Shown here one piece after another: positions 25,541 to 36,705 of a stretch of 64,000 bases of DNA. A program made the position numbers and the translations under genes. Position 1 is the stretch's first letter; the number at the start of each line of letters is the position of its first letter. Source of the stretch: Morchella semilibera (Eukaryota > Ascomycota > Pezizomycetes > Pezizales > Morchellaceae); the NCBI GenBank assembly GCA_009192285.1, contig WBVU01000009.1, positions 620,001 through 684,000 on the forward strand. The letters run 5' to 3'. The notes beneath the pieces were generated by a model, which saw only the letters and a program-made list of their open reading frames with translations, made no database searches and was not told the origin of the DNA.

Positions 25541-27567
25541 TCAATACTCACGCCATCCATTTACCGCATCCCACATCAATCTGCGCCCATCTGCAGTCTG
25601 GTGGTGAAAAACCATTCCGCCGCCCTGATGCACTGGGATATGCTGCACCGGCGCTATCTGTACCGCGTTCTGCCGCTGCCCATCCTCACGCTGAATCATC
25701 CTGTAATGGCGGCCATTGTAGACAACCCACTGAGGCATGCCGTGCTGGGCGTCCAGTCCGGCGGCGCCCTGTATGCCTGCAACCGGTGCGTAGCCCGGAT
25801 GTTCCTGAGCCTGAATTACCTCGCGCAGGTTGTCATCTCTCCAAAGCTGACAATTACAGGTATGCCACTTTTCCCCACAAGTATAGCAAAACTCGGCACC
25901 GCACCTGGTTATTGGGTGTAGACGGTTAGGGTTTGTCTGTCTATCTATCTGGGTGGATATACCCACGAACGAAGATATATCTACGAACAAAGGGTTAGGT
26001 AAAAAAAGGAGGGAGAGAGGGGACTTACCTGCACGTAATGTGATTACAGCCTTGCCCAAGCTCCACCATGTCCCTACAGTTGTAACACCTCCTCCACCCG
26101 GCATTTTTCGCAAGTTTCAGCACATCCTGTGTCGCCTTGTCCTTCGGACACGCATTCCTGTGGGACGGGCCCTTACAATGGACACAAGTGCGGGCACGAC
26201 ACTTCATACACGCGCCATTCTCATCATTGATGTACATTGGGGGGATAAACGCTGAGCAGCCCTTTGTGGAGCAGTAGAGCCGATCCTTCGTCATCCACTC
26301 CTGGCCCTTTGCGTAGAACTCGTTCTGCTCTTCGGTATTGAGGACTAGATTAGCCCACGTGATTGGGATGTGCTGTTTGCAGCATCTGGGAGGGTAGAGA
26401 CTCTCGCTCTTTGTCGACTCTATGAAGAGCCGGTTCATACAGGGACGGCAGTAGTTGTGTTTGCAGTCCGCGATCATGACATCTCGAAGATTGAAGGAAT
26501 CCATGCATGCCACGCACTCGTGGGTCGGCTGCTCCCGTTCTCGACTTTTACCTTTGCCCTTGCCGTTAGAATCCTCCTGGACCGGAGTTGCCTCTGCTAT
26601 AGCGCTGCTAGATCTAGAAGCAGCAGCGGTTGTACTGCTCCCGCTGCCACTGGGCCCGTCGCTCGCTATCGCGGCCGCTAGGGCGTCATCGGCAAGTCCC
26701 GTTGGGAAAGCGACCTGGCAGCACATCGGGGGTGTATAAAACCCGCCCGCTTTGGACTGTCTTTCCCAGCAGTCTATAAACATCGAGATGACGCACATAT
26801 AGCAATAAGTGCACCCACAGGGAACGCTTTGTAACCCGGAATCGGTAGAGCAGCGGGTGCAGACCCCGTAGTATACGGGATCACTGGGATTTTTATATTT
26901 ATTGCTAGCACGTGAGTTTTGAGCAGCTAGCTTTGCGAAGATGTTCTTTTCGCGGCCTTCACGAACCTGGGAAGGACCAGGCGTCGGCATGCGCGCAGGT
27001 GCAGGCGCAGGAATGGGTACGATGGCGCCGGTATTTGCGGCAGAGGGTTCCTCGAGCGAGAGGCGACATGCTTGTTCGAACAAATAATCTTCGTTAATTG
27101 ATCTGGGTAAGTTGAGTTACATAGCTTGTTAGATAATTTACTGATATCCTGGTGGCTGCGTAAGTTCACGGAAAGGTGAGTGAGCGTAACTCACTGATCA
27201 TATGAATAATAACCGCCATCGCCTGTGCTCTGCATAGGCCCTTGCAAAGATAGCGCCTGTCTAAACACTTCGGGCATATCCCAGACGCTATAGTCGTCAA
27301 CCTGATGATACCTGCGAGAAGATGAACAATATTAATACATCAAATCGGTAATAACATAAACGGCAAGAGAGGTTATCCAAATAATAGTTTACCAGTATGG
27401 GGTCCCATCTTCTGTGAAATACTGAACCCAAGGTTGTCTGTTGGGAGTGTTCTGTAAACATTTCCAAAACTTCAGTTGTCATTAAAAACTTTCTGATATT
27501 TTTCAAGACTTACCATTTGGGGCTGGTAAGTGGCCTTGTTGCCCCACTGATACTGATGAGGGTCCAT
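25541..27567 (-). CDS. RBR-type E3 ubiquitin ligase with WW-like N-terminus
   Basis: Exons 27514-27567, 27393-27451, 27195-27311, 26029-27102 and 25541-25904 give about 555 residues. The ATG at 27567 starts MDPHQYQWGNK. Residues 26-51 (PWVQYFTEDGTPYWYHQ to VWDMP) match a WW domain, with W26, the aromatic trio and W48-x-x-P51. A first Cys module at about 158-205 (CTRC, CGCTYCYMC, PPMCC) is followed by a Ser/Ala-rich linker. RING1 lies at about 273-318 (CVACMDSF, CKHNYCRPC, PPRCC), the IBR at about 354-396, and RING2 from about 416 (CYNC, GCNHITC, CGAEFCYTCGEKWHTCNC). RBR enzymes pass ubiquitin through a RING2 cysteine, here in GCNHITC at about residue 434. The C-terminal 90 residues are Gln/His-rich. 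The gene looks intact. Confidence 0.85.
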
Positions 27568-28418
27568 TTCTTTTTCCTAGTTGAACTTGTGATATCCGTG
27601 TCTATGATACTCGTACTAGTGATTATTGATTTGAAAGTTTCTATATTCTGAAGTTGAAAATAATCTTTGATTTCTTCGAGCCACTGTGCTATTATCGAAC
27701 TACAGGTATGAGTAAAGGACAAAGAGCCTTTTTCCTAAAGGTGAACATCTTTTAACCGTGTCTTCAACGGTAGCACAGTTCCTATCACACTTTACTTTTT
27801 GACGTATCCTCAAATCTTTACATACGATCCGATGAAACTACTGGTTCAATCTGAGTAGATGTGACTAATAATCCACACTCTAGTTACTCGAAGATGGAGA
27901 ATACAATGGTAGCAAGTAGATTCTCAATCCTGTGATTCGCCAGAAATTGATTTTACGATACGTCATGAGACCAAAACTATACCAAATATTAGGTAAATAC
28001 TATTTGGACTCATCCACGTAGCTATATAGAATTCCTGACGAACTTGTAACCGTAGAATTGATCAGGGTAATACTTGGTGAAATGATTTCTATATCGAGTG
28101 ACACTTGGTGTTTAAACAGTCACGTGGAGAGGTGGCGTTTTGACCTGCTGGCAGATTGGGTCATTACTTAGCACAAGACAGCTGGTGCTATGGCTGTCGG
28201 CACCAGATTTGATGTTAGCAGGGGATATATGTCAACCGGGAATATGTTCGCCGACTCGGCAACGTAGACTTGCCGTTCCATGACCAGCTCGCTTTTGAAA
28301 GGGCCTTAGACGATGTAGTTCGGTTCTTTGATTTTAACTCCAGCCTTGGGTCTCTGTAAAATATTACCGCCAGCATCGAACTCAGCCCTGTCTCTAAGGA
28401 ATTCAAAACATGCTCAAA

Positions 28419-28436
28419 TCGAGTGATCTCTCATGA
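28419..28436 (+). repeat. 18-base recurrent motif, copy 2
   Basis: Reads TCGAGTGATCTCTCATGA, which I take as the consensus form. Confidence 0.5.
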
Positions 28437-29029
28437 CCTGGTATGCGTGGTTACCTCATCCTTGTCAAATAACAAATTGCGTGATTTCCAGGAACAGTAC
28501 CTACATGTACTTAGCAGGGAGTACGTGTTAGTGGACTGATATGATGAGCATTCCTCAAAGTGTAAATATGGCTTATGTTTGTTTAGAAAAGGACAATCGA
28601 TATTATAATTTCTCACCGACCCTCGGTCACTCGTTGATTCCATGCTTACCTCCCACTTACTCTCGCACATAGGCTACTCGGGGTGCAGTCCAGATGGTAT
28701 AGCGGGAATCGTCCCGTAGACTTGTTCTGTTCTGATATATCCAGTTCCTGAAAGGAGCGCCTTAAATAGATATCTTAATCGTGACCTATATAGGTGTATT
28801 TGCATGCCAAGATACCTGGCTTACATATTAAAAAGTCTTGTTTTTGACCTCGTTGCTTGGCGGAATGCCCATGGAATTGGAGATTTTTCTCAGCCACACA
28901 GTACGAGCACTAATATATTGGAAGTATTAATTGTGCAGTGAAATGGATATTGTCAGGGTGAATTGCGGATGGAATAGATAGAGTGCTTCCGGGTTTATTC
29001 GAGCTGGTCCCTCGAGCTAATAGCAATCT

Positions 29030-29150
29030 ACAGTATGAAAAGCGGGGTGAAATCACTACGGAATTTAGGGACAAATACCGAATCAAACTGGCATTGGAGG
29101 AAGAGTACTGTACCAATACCGTACTTTTACCCCACTTTTTTGTACCGTAT
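29030..29150 (+). repeat. Dispersed repeat R1, copy A
   Basis: Begins ACAGTATGAAAAGCGGGG and continues through GTGAAATCACTAC, ATACCGAATCAAA and AGTACTGTACCAATA to a T-rich end before GTACCGTA. Copy B at 40745-40900 matches it through the same landmarks, at roughly 75-80 percent by eye with one insertion. Confidence 0.6.
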
Positions 29151-30090
29151 GTATCAACATCGGGCTATTGCCAAGCCGATATACTACTAAACGTAAGGCG
29201 GCGTGGGAGATCGTTCTCCCCGTTCCAGCCGTGTTCGGTGCATTTTGCCCGATGTTAATTGATCATATATGAGGGGCTGGGTGTCTTCTATTCCAGTGTA
29301 GCTATACCTAAGGTGTGGTTTTGATGGGACTAGAACACAATTACTACATGTATGCTTCCGTGCATGGACCCGGATATGTCGGCGTGAGACGTATGCCCAG
29401 ACTTCCGGCCGTATACAAGGTAGTACATGTATTTACCTAAAGCTTGTCTGGGGCAATTAATTTCTAGAAGTGTTGAGATTAATATGAGACGGTAATATAA
29501 GAAGTCGAATCAAGCATTACTAGGCCTATAGGGCATACTATATACGCATCCGATACCCGAAAGCCTGTGCTCCATTCGCTTTTTAATTGTACAAAACTCC
29601 GAAAGGTTTAGAGAGTACGTAGGCCATCTAGAAGAGCCGTTTCAGTACAGGGATGCAAGATTGATGGGGAACAGCTAAGCTTTGACGTGTGTACCGAATG
29701 CATTCGCTTCCGAATTGCCGATCCTTGTAACCACAGCTCAATCTGTAACTGGCGGTAAAAACACCGATATACATGTAGTTGATCATATTTGGAAACCTTC
29801 GGGTATTTCTTACCCCATTGATCTAATAATCGACTATCTTGAACGTTGTATGCTTAGAGTAGAGATGTTTGCATCTAGTTTCAAACAACCGTTAGCCCAC
29901 GTTGGATCCTTATGGTTATTTGGATGATTAGTATTTAGAAAAAATTAGTCCTTGACCTTGCTAGCTAGTACCCACTTGCATCTCCTACTCATTTACTTAC
30001 AGTCCGTATTGTAGGAATTCTCCGTTCCCCACATTTGAAGTTCACACAAGGAATCGTTCAATTGAGACGGTTCTATACATCTCAAATCCC

Positions 30091-30097
30091 TATATAA
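30091..30097 (+). promoter_or_regulatory. Probable TATA box of the polygalacturonase gene
   Basis: TATATAA lies about 160 bases before the ATG at 30257. A long CT/CA-rich leader follows, typical of a strongly expressed fungal secreted-enzyme gene. Confidence 0.5.
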
Positions 30098-30256
30098 CCT
30101 TCCTGTGTCCGCCGTATCTTCCAAACTCCACTCCTCATTCATCATTCATTCTCTTTATCTGCACAGCTCAGACTTCGCTCTCTTACCTTCATCCTTTCCA
30201 ACTACAACGACAACTACAGACAGGTTCTTTAGTTCCTCAATCAACTTCCTATCACA

Positions 30257-31426
30257 ATGAAGTACATCACCGAATCTGCCCTGGTGGCTCTCACTGCCTT
30301 CTTTGGCCTCGCCTCTGCAGCACCTGCTGCTGGTATCGAATCACGTGCTGTCTCTTGTACCGTCACCTCCTATACCAATGTTGCTGCTGCCAAGAAAGCT
30401 TGCACAACTCTTGTCATCGATAGTGTTGTCGTCCCTGCCGGAGATACCCTTGATCTCACAGACCTTCTCGACGGTACTGCCCTGACCTTCAAGGGGACCA
30501 TCACATTCGGATATAAGGAGTGGGCGGGCCCTTTGGTTTCCGTTTCCGGCTCCAAGATCACCGTTGTTGGTGCTTCTGGATCTGTATTCGATGGTGATGG
30601 TTCCAGGTGGTGGGACGGCAAGGGTAGCAATGGTGGAAAGACCAAGCCAAAATTCTTCTATGCCCACAACCTTGATGATTCCACTATCACAGGTGTCACT
30701 CTCAAGAATACACCAGTTCAGGGCTTCTCAATTAACAGCTCCTCAAACTTGACCCTCAAGACTATCACAATTAACAACAAGGACGGTGACACTGATGAAC
30801 TCGGCCACAACACCGATGCTTTCGATGTTGGGTCTTCCGACAGTATCACCATTGACGGTGCTACCGTTTACAACCAGGACGACTGCTTGGCTGTCAACTC
30901 TGGAACCAACATCGTCTTCAAGAACGGATACTGCTCAGGTGGTCACGGTATCTCCATTGGTTCCGTTGGTGGACGCAGTGACAACACAGTCGACACTGTC
31001 ACCATCAGTGACAGCACTGTCGTCGACTCCCAGAACGGTGTCCGCATAAAGACCGTCTACGATGCCACTGGTGAAGTCAAGGGCGTCACCTACTCCGGAA
31101 TTACCCTGAAGGGCATTACCAAGTACGGTATTGTCATTGAGCAGGATTACGAGAACGGCTCTCCTACTGGAACGTAAGTAACACTCAGGTCATCAAGAGC
31201 GTTTACAATGAGTTACTGACATTTCTTCGATAGCCCTACCACTGGCGTCCCCATCACCGACCTTACCATCAAGGATGTTACCGGTACCGTCAGCTCCTCC
31301 GGTACTGATATCTATATTCTCTGTGGATCCGGTGCCTGCAGTGACTGGACCTGGTCCGGCGTTTCCATCACCGGAGGAAAGACCTCTTCCAGCTGCAAGA
31401 ATGTTCCTTCCCCTGCCAGCTGCTAA
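30257..31426 (+). CDS. Secreted GH28 endopolygalacturonase
   Basis: Exons 30257-31173 and 31234-31426 give about 369 residues. A signal peptide ([21 protein letters not shown]) and a short propeptide ending at a monobasic site (IESR, residue 30) precede the mature chain. The parallel beta-helix fold of GH28 carries all four catalytic signatures: NTD at 185-187, DD at 208-209 (QDDC), GHG at 229-231 and RIK at 263-265. It hydrolyses alpha-1,4 bonds in polygalacturonic acid outside the cell. The C-terminal cysteines ([20 protein letters not shown]) match fungal endo-PGs. Codon use is strongly biased to C-ending codons, which fits high expression. Length and motifs are those of an intact endo-acting enzyme. 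Confidence 0.97.
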
Positions 31427-32094
31427 GCGGTGGTACTTTGAGATAGTGAGTCAGTGGCGTCGATAGGACTCAGAGATTAGTTTTGGAGAGGGTGGTGGCA
31501 TGGAGCGGGAAGTAAGCTTGTTGTAGACTTTATTTCATAAGTCTCTCTTAAGAGACTATTTTTGTATTTGATATACTTAATTCATTATTGTTTAACCTTT
31601 GATCAATATTCTTTTCCGTAGAGAGAAATGGGACGAAACGTGAGATGATTATTTGTTCAAACAGAAAGGTTAAACATAAGCAGCAGATCTGCCCTGATAT
31701 GGTGTGTAGCTACTTTAGCGCCAGTTCCCATAATAATATAAACCTATATTAAGCCATTAATATTACTATTATAGGGCTTTTTTTGATTTTTAATATTTTT
31801 TTTCTATAGGCTCTTATTGACCTATGTTTCGATTAATCCTTATATTAGTAAATGATTTTAATACATGATAATAGCTTTATAAGAATTTATTTATTCGCTG
31901 AAAAACCCCGATACGCAGGTAGGCCAGTATTCACGCTTATTCTGCACAGGTAAATTTCACAGATTAAATTTTTATTTACTTCCCGATTAAATACTACAAG
32001 TCTTCGCTGCAGCTACTCACCTGCCTGCCTGCCTGCCTGCCATTCCTGCCTACCGTACCTACCTGCCATATCTACTTAATTCGCTGTTTGATTC

Positions 32095-32302
32095 ACTGCT
32101 TGATTCATTCGCTGCTTGATTCGCTGCTTGATCCTCTGCTTGATTTGCTGCTTGATTCGTTCGCTGCTTGATCCTCTGCTTGATCCTCTGCTTGATCCTC
32201 TGCTTGATCCTCTGCTTGATTCGCTGCTTGATTCGCTGCTTGATTCGCTGCTTGATTCGCTGCTTGATTCGCTGCTTGGATATTTGCTGCTTGGATATTC
32301 GC
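32095..32302. repeat. 12-base minisatellite
   Basis: Tandem units alternate between GATTCGCTGCTT and GATCCTCTGCTT, about 15 copies. The short frames through it on both strands (repeating AANQ/AEDQ on minus) are by-products of a period divisible by three. A (CCTG)n tract lies just upstream, near 32020-32043. Confidence 0.85.
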
Positions 32303-33237
32303 CGCTTCGCTGCTTGGATTCACTGATCGACTCTATGCCCGGTGCTTGCTTAGACTCGCTGCCTAATTCACGGATTAGCTCATGTATGTTTAGTAGGGGC
32401 AGAGAGCTGGGGGGGGGGGTGTAGAAATGAAGGTGTGGAGATGGAGGTGTGGAGATGGAGGTGTGGAGATGGAGGTGTAGAAGAAAGGAAGTACGTGATA
32501 TCTCTAAGTCCCAGCCCTAACCCTGATTTGCTTACAGTTTTTGACAACTCTTTTCCTTCGTATATGATTCTCTCCCAAAAGACCCTTAATTATGCTAAAT
32601 TGGGCACCAAACATCATCTTTTTCACTCTTTTAGGTTCAATTAATGGTCTTTTCGAAATTAAGTCTTTTTAAAACCATGCCGCAGTATTAGTGCTCAAAA
32701 TCATGCTTATAGAGATATCCGAACTGGCGCTAAAGTAGATACTTGTGTTTCATTTTGCCCTTACAATTGAATACACGTAGTGTCCCGGTATTGCGACGTA
32801 TGATAAGCTTACCTAAAGTCCTATGATAAGTGAGGGATTCACTATCTCAGCTCTATCTAGTCTATCGCTAAACGAGTATGAGAAATAGAAAGCTAAGTGT
32901 CAAGGGAGGGGGACCTTCACAACCGCCTAAGCCCACGTAGAGGCTGTTGTCAATTGAGCTAGACACGCCTCTCCGAGCCAGACCTCTGACCCTATCATAT
33001 ATAGGGAGGCTTTATGCCCAAAACTAATTTTTAGCTACGTGCTCAGAAGATCTACAACCTCCAGTGTCTCCTAGCTCATAGTCTAGAGCTAAAATTGCCG
33101 GTTCTCGGTTTATCCATGCTTACATTAAAGAAGGCCACTAGCTGCAAAAGCCATATATCATAATTAAATTATATATTTATTGACTCATGAATATTTGGTC
33201 AGATTGATGGATGCTTGTATCAATCGAAATCAGATCA

Positions 33238-33474
33238 CTAGACATTGAGGGCTGTCAGCCGCGAGGCAAACTCTTTAATTTCCTCATACCCTTCACTTCG
33301 TTTGGAACACTTCGTTAATGAGGGCGCCTCGCTCAGGGCAAGATCTAGATCGCTTTTCGTTACTGCCTTCTGGCCATCTGTGCACAGCCTGTATATGGTG
33401 CGGCGCGTCTTAAAGGTGACATGTCTGTATTTCAGCTGGAACAATCTTGGCTGCTCCGGATACCCTTGAACCAA
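33238..33474 (-). pseudogene. Coding-like fragment, unknown family
   Basis: A 78-codon frame (KYRHVTFKTRRTIYRLC, then DGQKAVTKSDLDLALSEA) has a protein-like composition, but I do not recognise it. The segment encoding VTFKTRRTI is repeated in inverted orientation at 33722-33750. This suggests a fragment of a multicopy gene or transposon captured in an inverted repeat. It may also be chance. Confidence 0.3.
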
Positions 33475-33750
33475 TTAGAGCATAGTAATTCAGCCACCTT
33501 ATGGCTGGAAATCACATTTTAGCAATGAAGAGGGTATAAATGGGTATAATACTGTTCCACTTCACCAAATCTTGGGTAAAAGGCATCGCGAATAACTTTT
33601 CAACCAGAGAGGATATCAAAAATCTATGAGATCGAAATCTTTATCATACCTGTACCTACAATTTGATCTCATAGATTTTCGATATCTTGTCTGGTTGAAA
33701 AGTTATTCGCACTGCAATTTCTGTCACCTTTAAGCTGCGCCGCACCATAC
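33391..33750. repeat. Nested inverted repeat
   Basis: Outer arms 33391-33421 and 33722-33750 pair, with core GGTGCGGCGC and TTAAAGGTGACA. Inner arms 33588-33633 and 33665-33710 pair over 46 bases with about three mismatches (core GCGAATAACTTTTCAACCAG). The two pairs are nested, as in foldback or MITE-type elements. Confidence 0.75.
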
Positions 33751-33752
33751 GG

Positions 33753-33770
33753 TCGAGTGATTTCTCATGA
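33753..33770 (+). repeat. 18-base recurrent motif, copy 3
   Basis: Reads TCGAGTGATTTCTCATGA, two bases past the outer arm of the nested inverted repeat. Confidence 0.5.
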
Positions 33771-34477
33771 ATGAATTCCGAAGCAATCGTCCATGCAAGG
33801 CTTTCATATATATTTAAAGCAAAGCGATTCTAAACGCTAATAGAGAAGAATTGGTTGGCGCTATTTCTGGCAAAGCCCTTCTTTTCTATCTCACAGCAGA
33901 TCAGGTCCTGCGATGGAAATCGCCTAATAGTGCTACCTGGTAGGCGTGATCCGTGAAAGGTTAGTTCTAAGCCAAGACTTGAGGTTCGATCCCCATCTAT
34001 AAGGGATATGTGGTTCTCTGAGAGCTATGAATGACTTATATATAGGCTATGGGTGTTATGTTTAGTTTCAAAACCAGGATTTAGTGTACTTATGTTGATC
34101 TAAGCTCTATCCATACACACTAGTTTGGATATTTACAAATTACTATATCATAGCAAAAGAACATGTTGATAGACTTATAGTGACAGTAAGTTTGTATTCT
34201 ATTGATAACTTTGGTCTAGGTTTGGGCCGTTAATCATCATAAAGCACTCGATTTACTATTTACCTACATATAACGCATATTCCCATTGATACTTAAGTAC
34301 ATATATGTGCTATTACAGAAAGATAATATGTGCATTGAAATCTTAATATAATCTATCTGAATATATACATATCCATGCTCAGCAAGGTCTATTTTCAACC
34401 CCCCCCCCCACCCCCCCCCATACACACCGCCGCACTAAAGGTTTCTCTCAATAGCAATCCGCCCCTTTTTAATTAAT

Positions 34478-35358
34478 CTAGGCAACCCACTTCTTCGACT
34501 TCTTGGAGCTCGAGCTAGAGATAACAGCCGCTAAAACACATTAGCCCAAACATTCTACCAATAATCATATTTTGAATGAAACTTACGTCCAGGAATCTCA
34601 TAAGTAGTAATTCCGGAATAGATATTGCAGGTGATACCAGGATCAGTGGATGCATAGGCGCCTGGGAACTTAGCAGTGGGACTTGGTGTTCCGCCACTTC
34701 CACCAGTAACACGGAGCTGCACGCATCCCATGTAGAGCTGGGCCCCAGGGTAGGAGCTGGCTGAGTGCAGAGCAATGATCTCTCCGCGGAGGAGGTAGTC
34801 ACCGTCTGGAATGTTTGTCGGGATCTTAACTGACCACTTTCCGGTCTTGTCCGCGTAGAAGGTGTCGACGGCCCAAACACCGCCGGAAAGACCGTCCTCG
34901 GCGATTTTAAACCAGTCGAGGGAGGTTACGTCGGTGACGGTGGAGGCATCATCGACCTTGGCCATGTAGGTAATGATTGGTCCCTTGTGGCTATAATTAG
35001 GGAAGGAGTAAGTAGGAGTTCAGTCTACAGGTTTTGAAGTGTGTGGGAATGTTTACCTGGCGGCAATCGGATCATCAGCATCGGTAGCTGCTTGATCACG
35101 GTTGGTGTGGTGCCACTCGTGGATCACAGTGCTTCCGGCTGTGACCTCACAAACAGACGCCGCAGGAACATTGCCGTTCACGTTGCAGGCCATGTCCGCA
35201 GATGTAACATCTTGGACCGGGTTGTTGTTGGGAGGAGCACGCACACAGGAAGTTGTGGAAGTTGAGGAGTCAGTCCAGAAGTACTGGAGAGTAGTGTGGG
35301 CGGTAGCCTGAGTGGCAAAGAGAGACGCAAGTGCGAGGAGTGGGATTGCGGACTTCAT
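34478..35358 (-). CDS. Secreted AA9 lytic polysaccharide monooxygenase
   Basis: Exons 35057-35358, 34587-34990 and 34478-34530 give about 252 residues. The signal peptide (MKSAIPLLALASLFATQATA) ends exactly before His21, so the mature chain starts HTTLQYFW. That N-terminal His forms the copper histidine brace. The second brace His is in VIHEWHH (about residue 83), and the axial region with Q-x-Y is seen in GAQLYMGCVQLRV. GDYLLRGEIIALHSA is the AA9 core strand. The enzyme oxidatively cleaves cellulose or related beta-1,4 glucans outside the cell. It has no CBM1. A short Ser/Lys tail (SSSSKKSKKWVA) ends the protein. Cysteines for the family disulphides are present. Confidence 0.93.
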
Positions 35359-36705
35359 CTTGAATTCTATATCAAATTTTTTGGGAAAAGAGTGGTAAGT
35401 TAGAAGACTAGCTTCGAAAATGAGTGAAATGAATGAATTCGGATGTCAGTATGGTGAGGATGGTACTGAAAAGAGGGGAGTGAGTGAGTGTTTAAATACA
35501 CATATTTGCTTTGATATTTTCAAATTTTGACATGAGTCTTATTGAAGGGAGCTTAAGGTAAGCAGCGAATAGATTAAGTTAATAGATTACGGAGTCTGAA
35601 GCCCGATATGCCCATGTCTTCAATATTATGATCGACAAGTTTGTACACCAAGCCAGGCATCCCAGTCGAAGACTCCCCGGGTCAGATAAAGAATGCTCTA
35701 GAAAAGAATTGATCGCCCACTTGGCGTTTCCGAAGCAAGTGATTTCGGGAATATTAAAAGTTCAAAGCGTACGGAGTATGCGCATACAGTACTGGCTACC
35801 GGCCCGAAAAGCTCAAAGTACCACGAAAGTAGCCGATCGTTACTTATTTTCGCCAGGTCGGGTCGGAGGCAGGGCCACGGCTAAATAGTTGTAAGCTGCA
35901 TGGGAACCAAGGTTTCCTAGTAATTGGGTAACGGAGTTGTTAAGTAATATGTAAACTGCTTCCCTAGGATAATTAAAGTGATCTGAGGTATGCCGATCTC
36001 GGCGGATTCGGTATATAATTCCGCAATGTAGTTTTAAGCTAGGCTCCCCAGTACGCCCAGAAGCCGACAAGAATACCGCCCTTATATGAGGGACCCTATC
36101 AAGTTGATCATTGAATAGTGGACCTTAGAGGAGGTTATGGCTTGAGGGTTTGCAGGACTGATAGTTTGACAGTAATTTCTTGAGTGGGTCTCCTTGACTG
36201 CTACAGATAGCCTATTACTAGTCTAGCTTTGAGAAATATTAGTCTCCAGTAAAGTATTCTACCTCCAGTTGCTCCGTTGGAGCAGTCAAGGGTATATATA
36301 TCCTGGATGGGGTCTGCAGGTGACTTGAGCCTCTCTTGATGTGGTCTACTATCTATGTTCTGTAAAGTTGCGAGTCTACCATGGTCTTGGTAGTCCCAGA
36401 GGGAATTATAAATCGTGATAGTGAGGAAAACTCAAAATATAGCACATGTATTCTTCCGGCACAGTATCTTCTCCGGTCCGCATCACCGACGAATTCTTGA
36501 GAAGCGGGAGATGACGTATGCATCCTCATGGCCGGCCCAGCGCCGTTTTATCTAAATGCATGCAAACCACATCTAAAGCTTACGATGTTCAAGTGGAAAA
36601 CTTTGGCCTATGGGAATCATTTATCGGAGGAGAGATGATTTTGCTATGGGATAAAGGAAGTCGTAATATATAGGCCTCGAAATCGTCCGTACAATCCCTT
36701 GATTT
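35359..36705. other. Spacer with AA9 promoter
   Basis: A TATTTAAA sequence (minus strand, at 35491-35498) lies about 135 bases before the AA9 start and may be its TATA box. No gene is seen in the remainder. Confidence 0.5.

Larger units (their letters stand above)
27568..30256. other. Spacer with dispersed repeat copy
   Basis: No gene seen. It holds the 18-base motif at 28419, a dispersed repeat at 29030-29150, and TACATGTA copies at 28502, 29345, 29424 and 29770. The last 150 bases are a CT-rich leader of the polygalacturonase gene. Confidence 0.55.
31427..34477. other. Repeat-rich spacer
   Basis: It contains a (CCTG)n tract, a 12-base minisatellite, an 11-G run (32409-32419), GATGGAGGTGTG-type short repeats at 32428-32477, a nested inverted repeat at 33391-33750 with coding-like sequence, and a broken C run at 34399-34419. 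No intact gene is seen. Confidence 0.6.

Noticed and set aside
32105-32323. Minus-strand frame with repeated AANQ/AEDQ
   Set aside because: It is a by-product of the 12-base minisatellite; the plus strand is open as well.
32511-32523. CCCTAACCCTGA resembling fungal telomere repeats
   Set aside because: Only about one and a half units are present; a telomere or interstitial array would show many.
33900-34015. tRNA-like B-box sequence GAGGTTCGATCCCC
   Set aside because: The T-stem pairs poorly and no matching acceptor stem, D-arm or anticodon arm can be placed, so I do not call a tRNA. A decayed tRNA-derived SINE remains possible.
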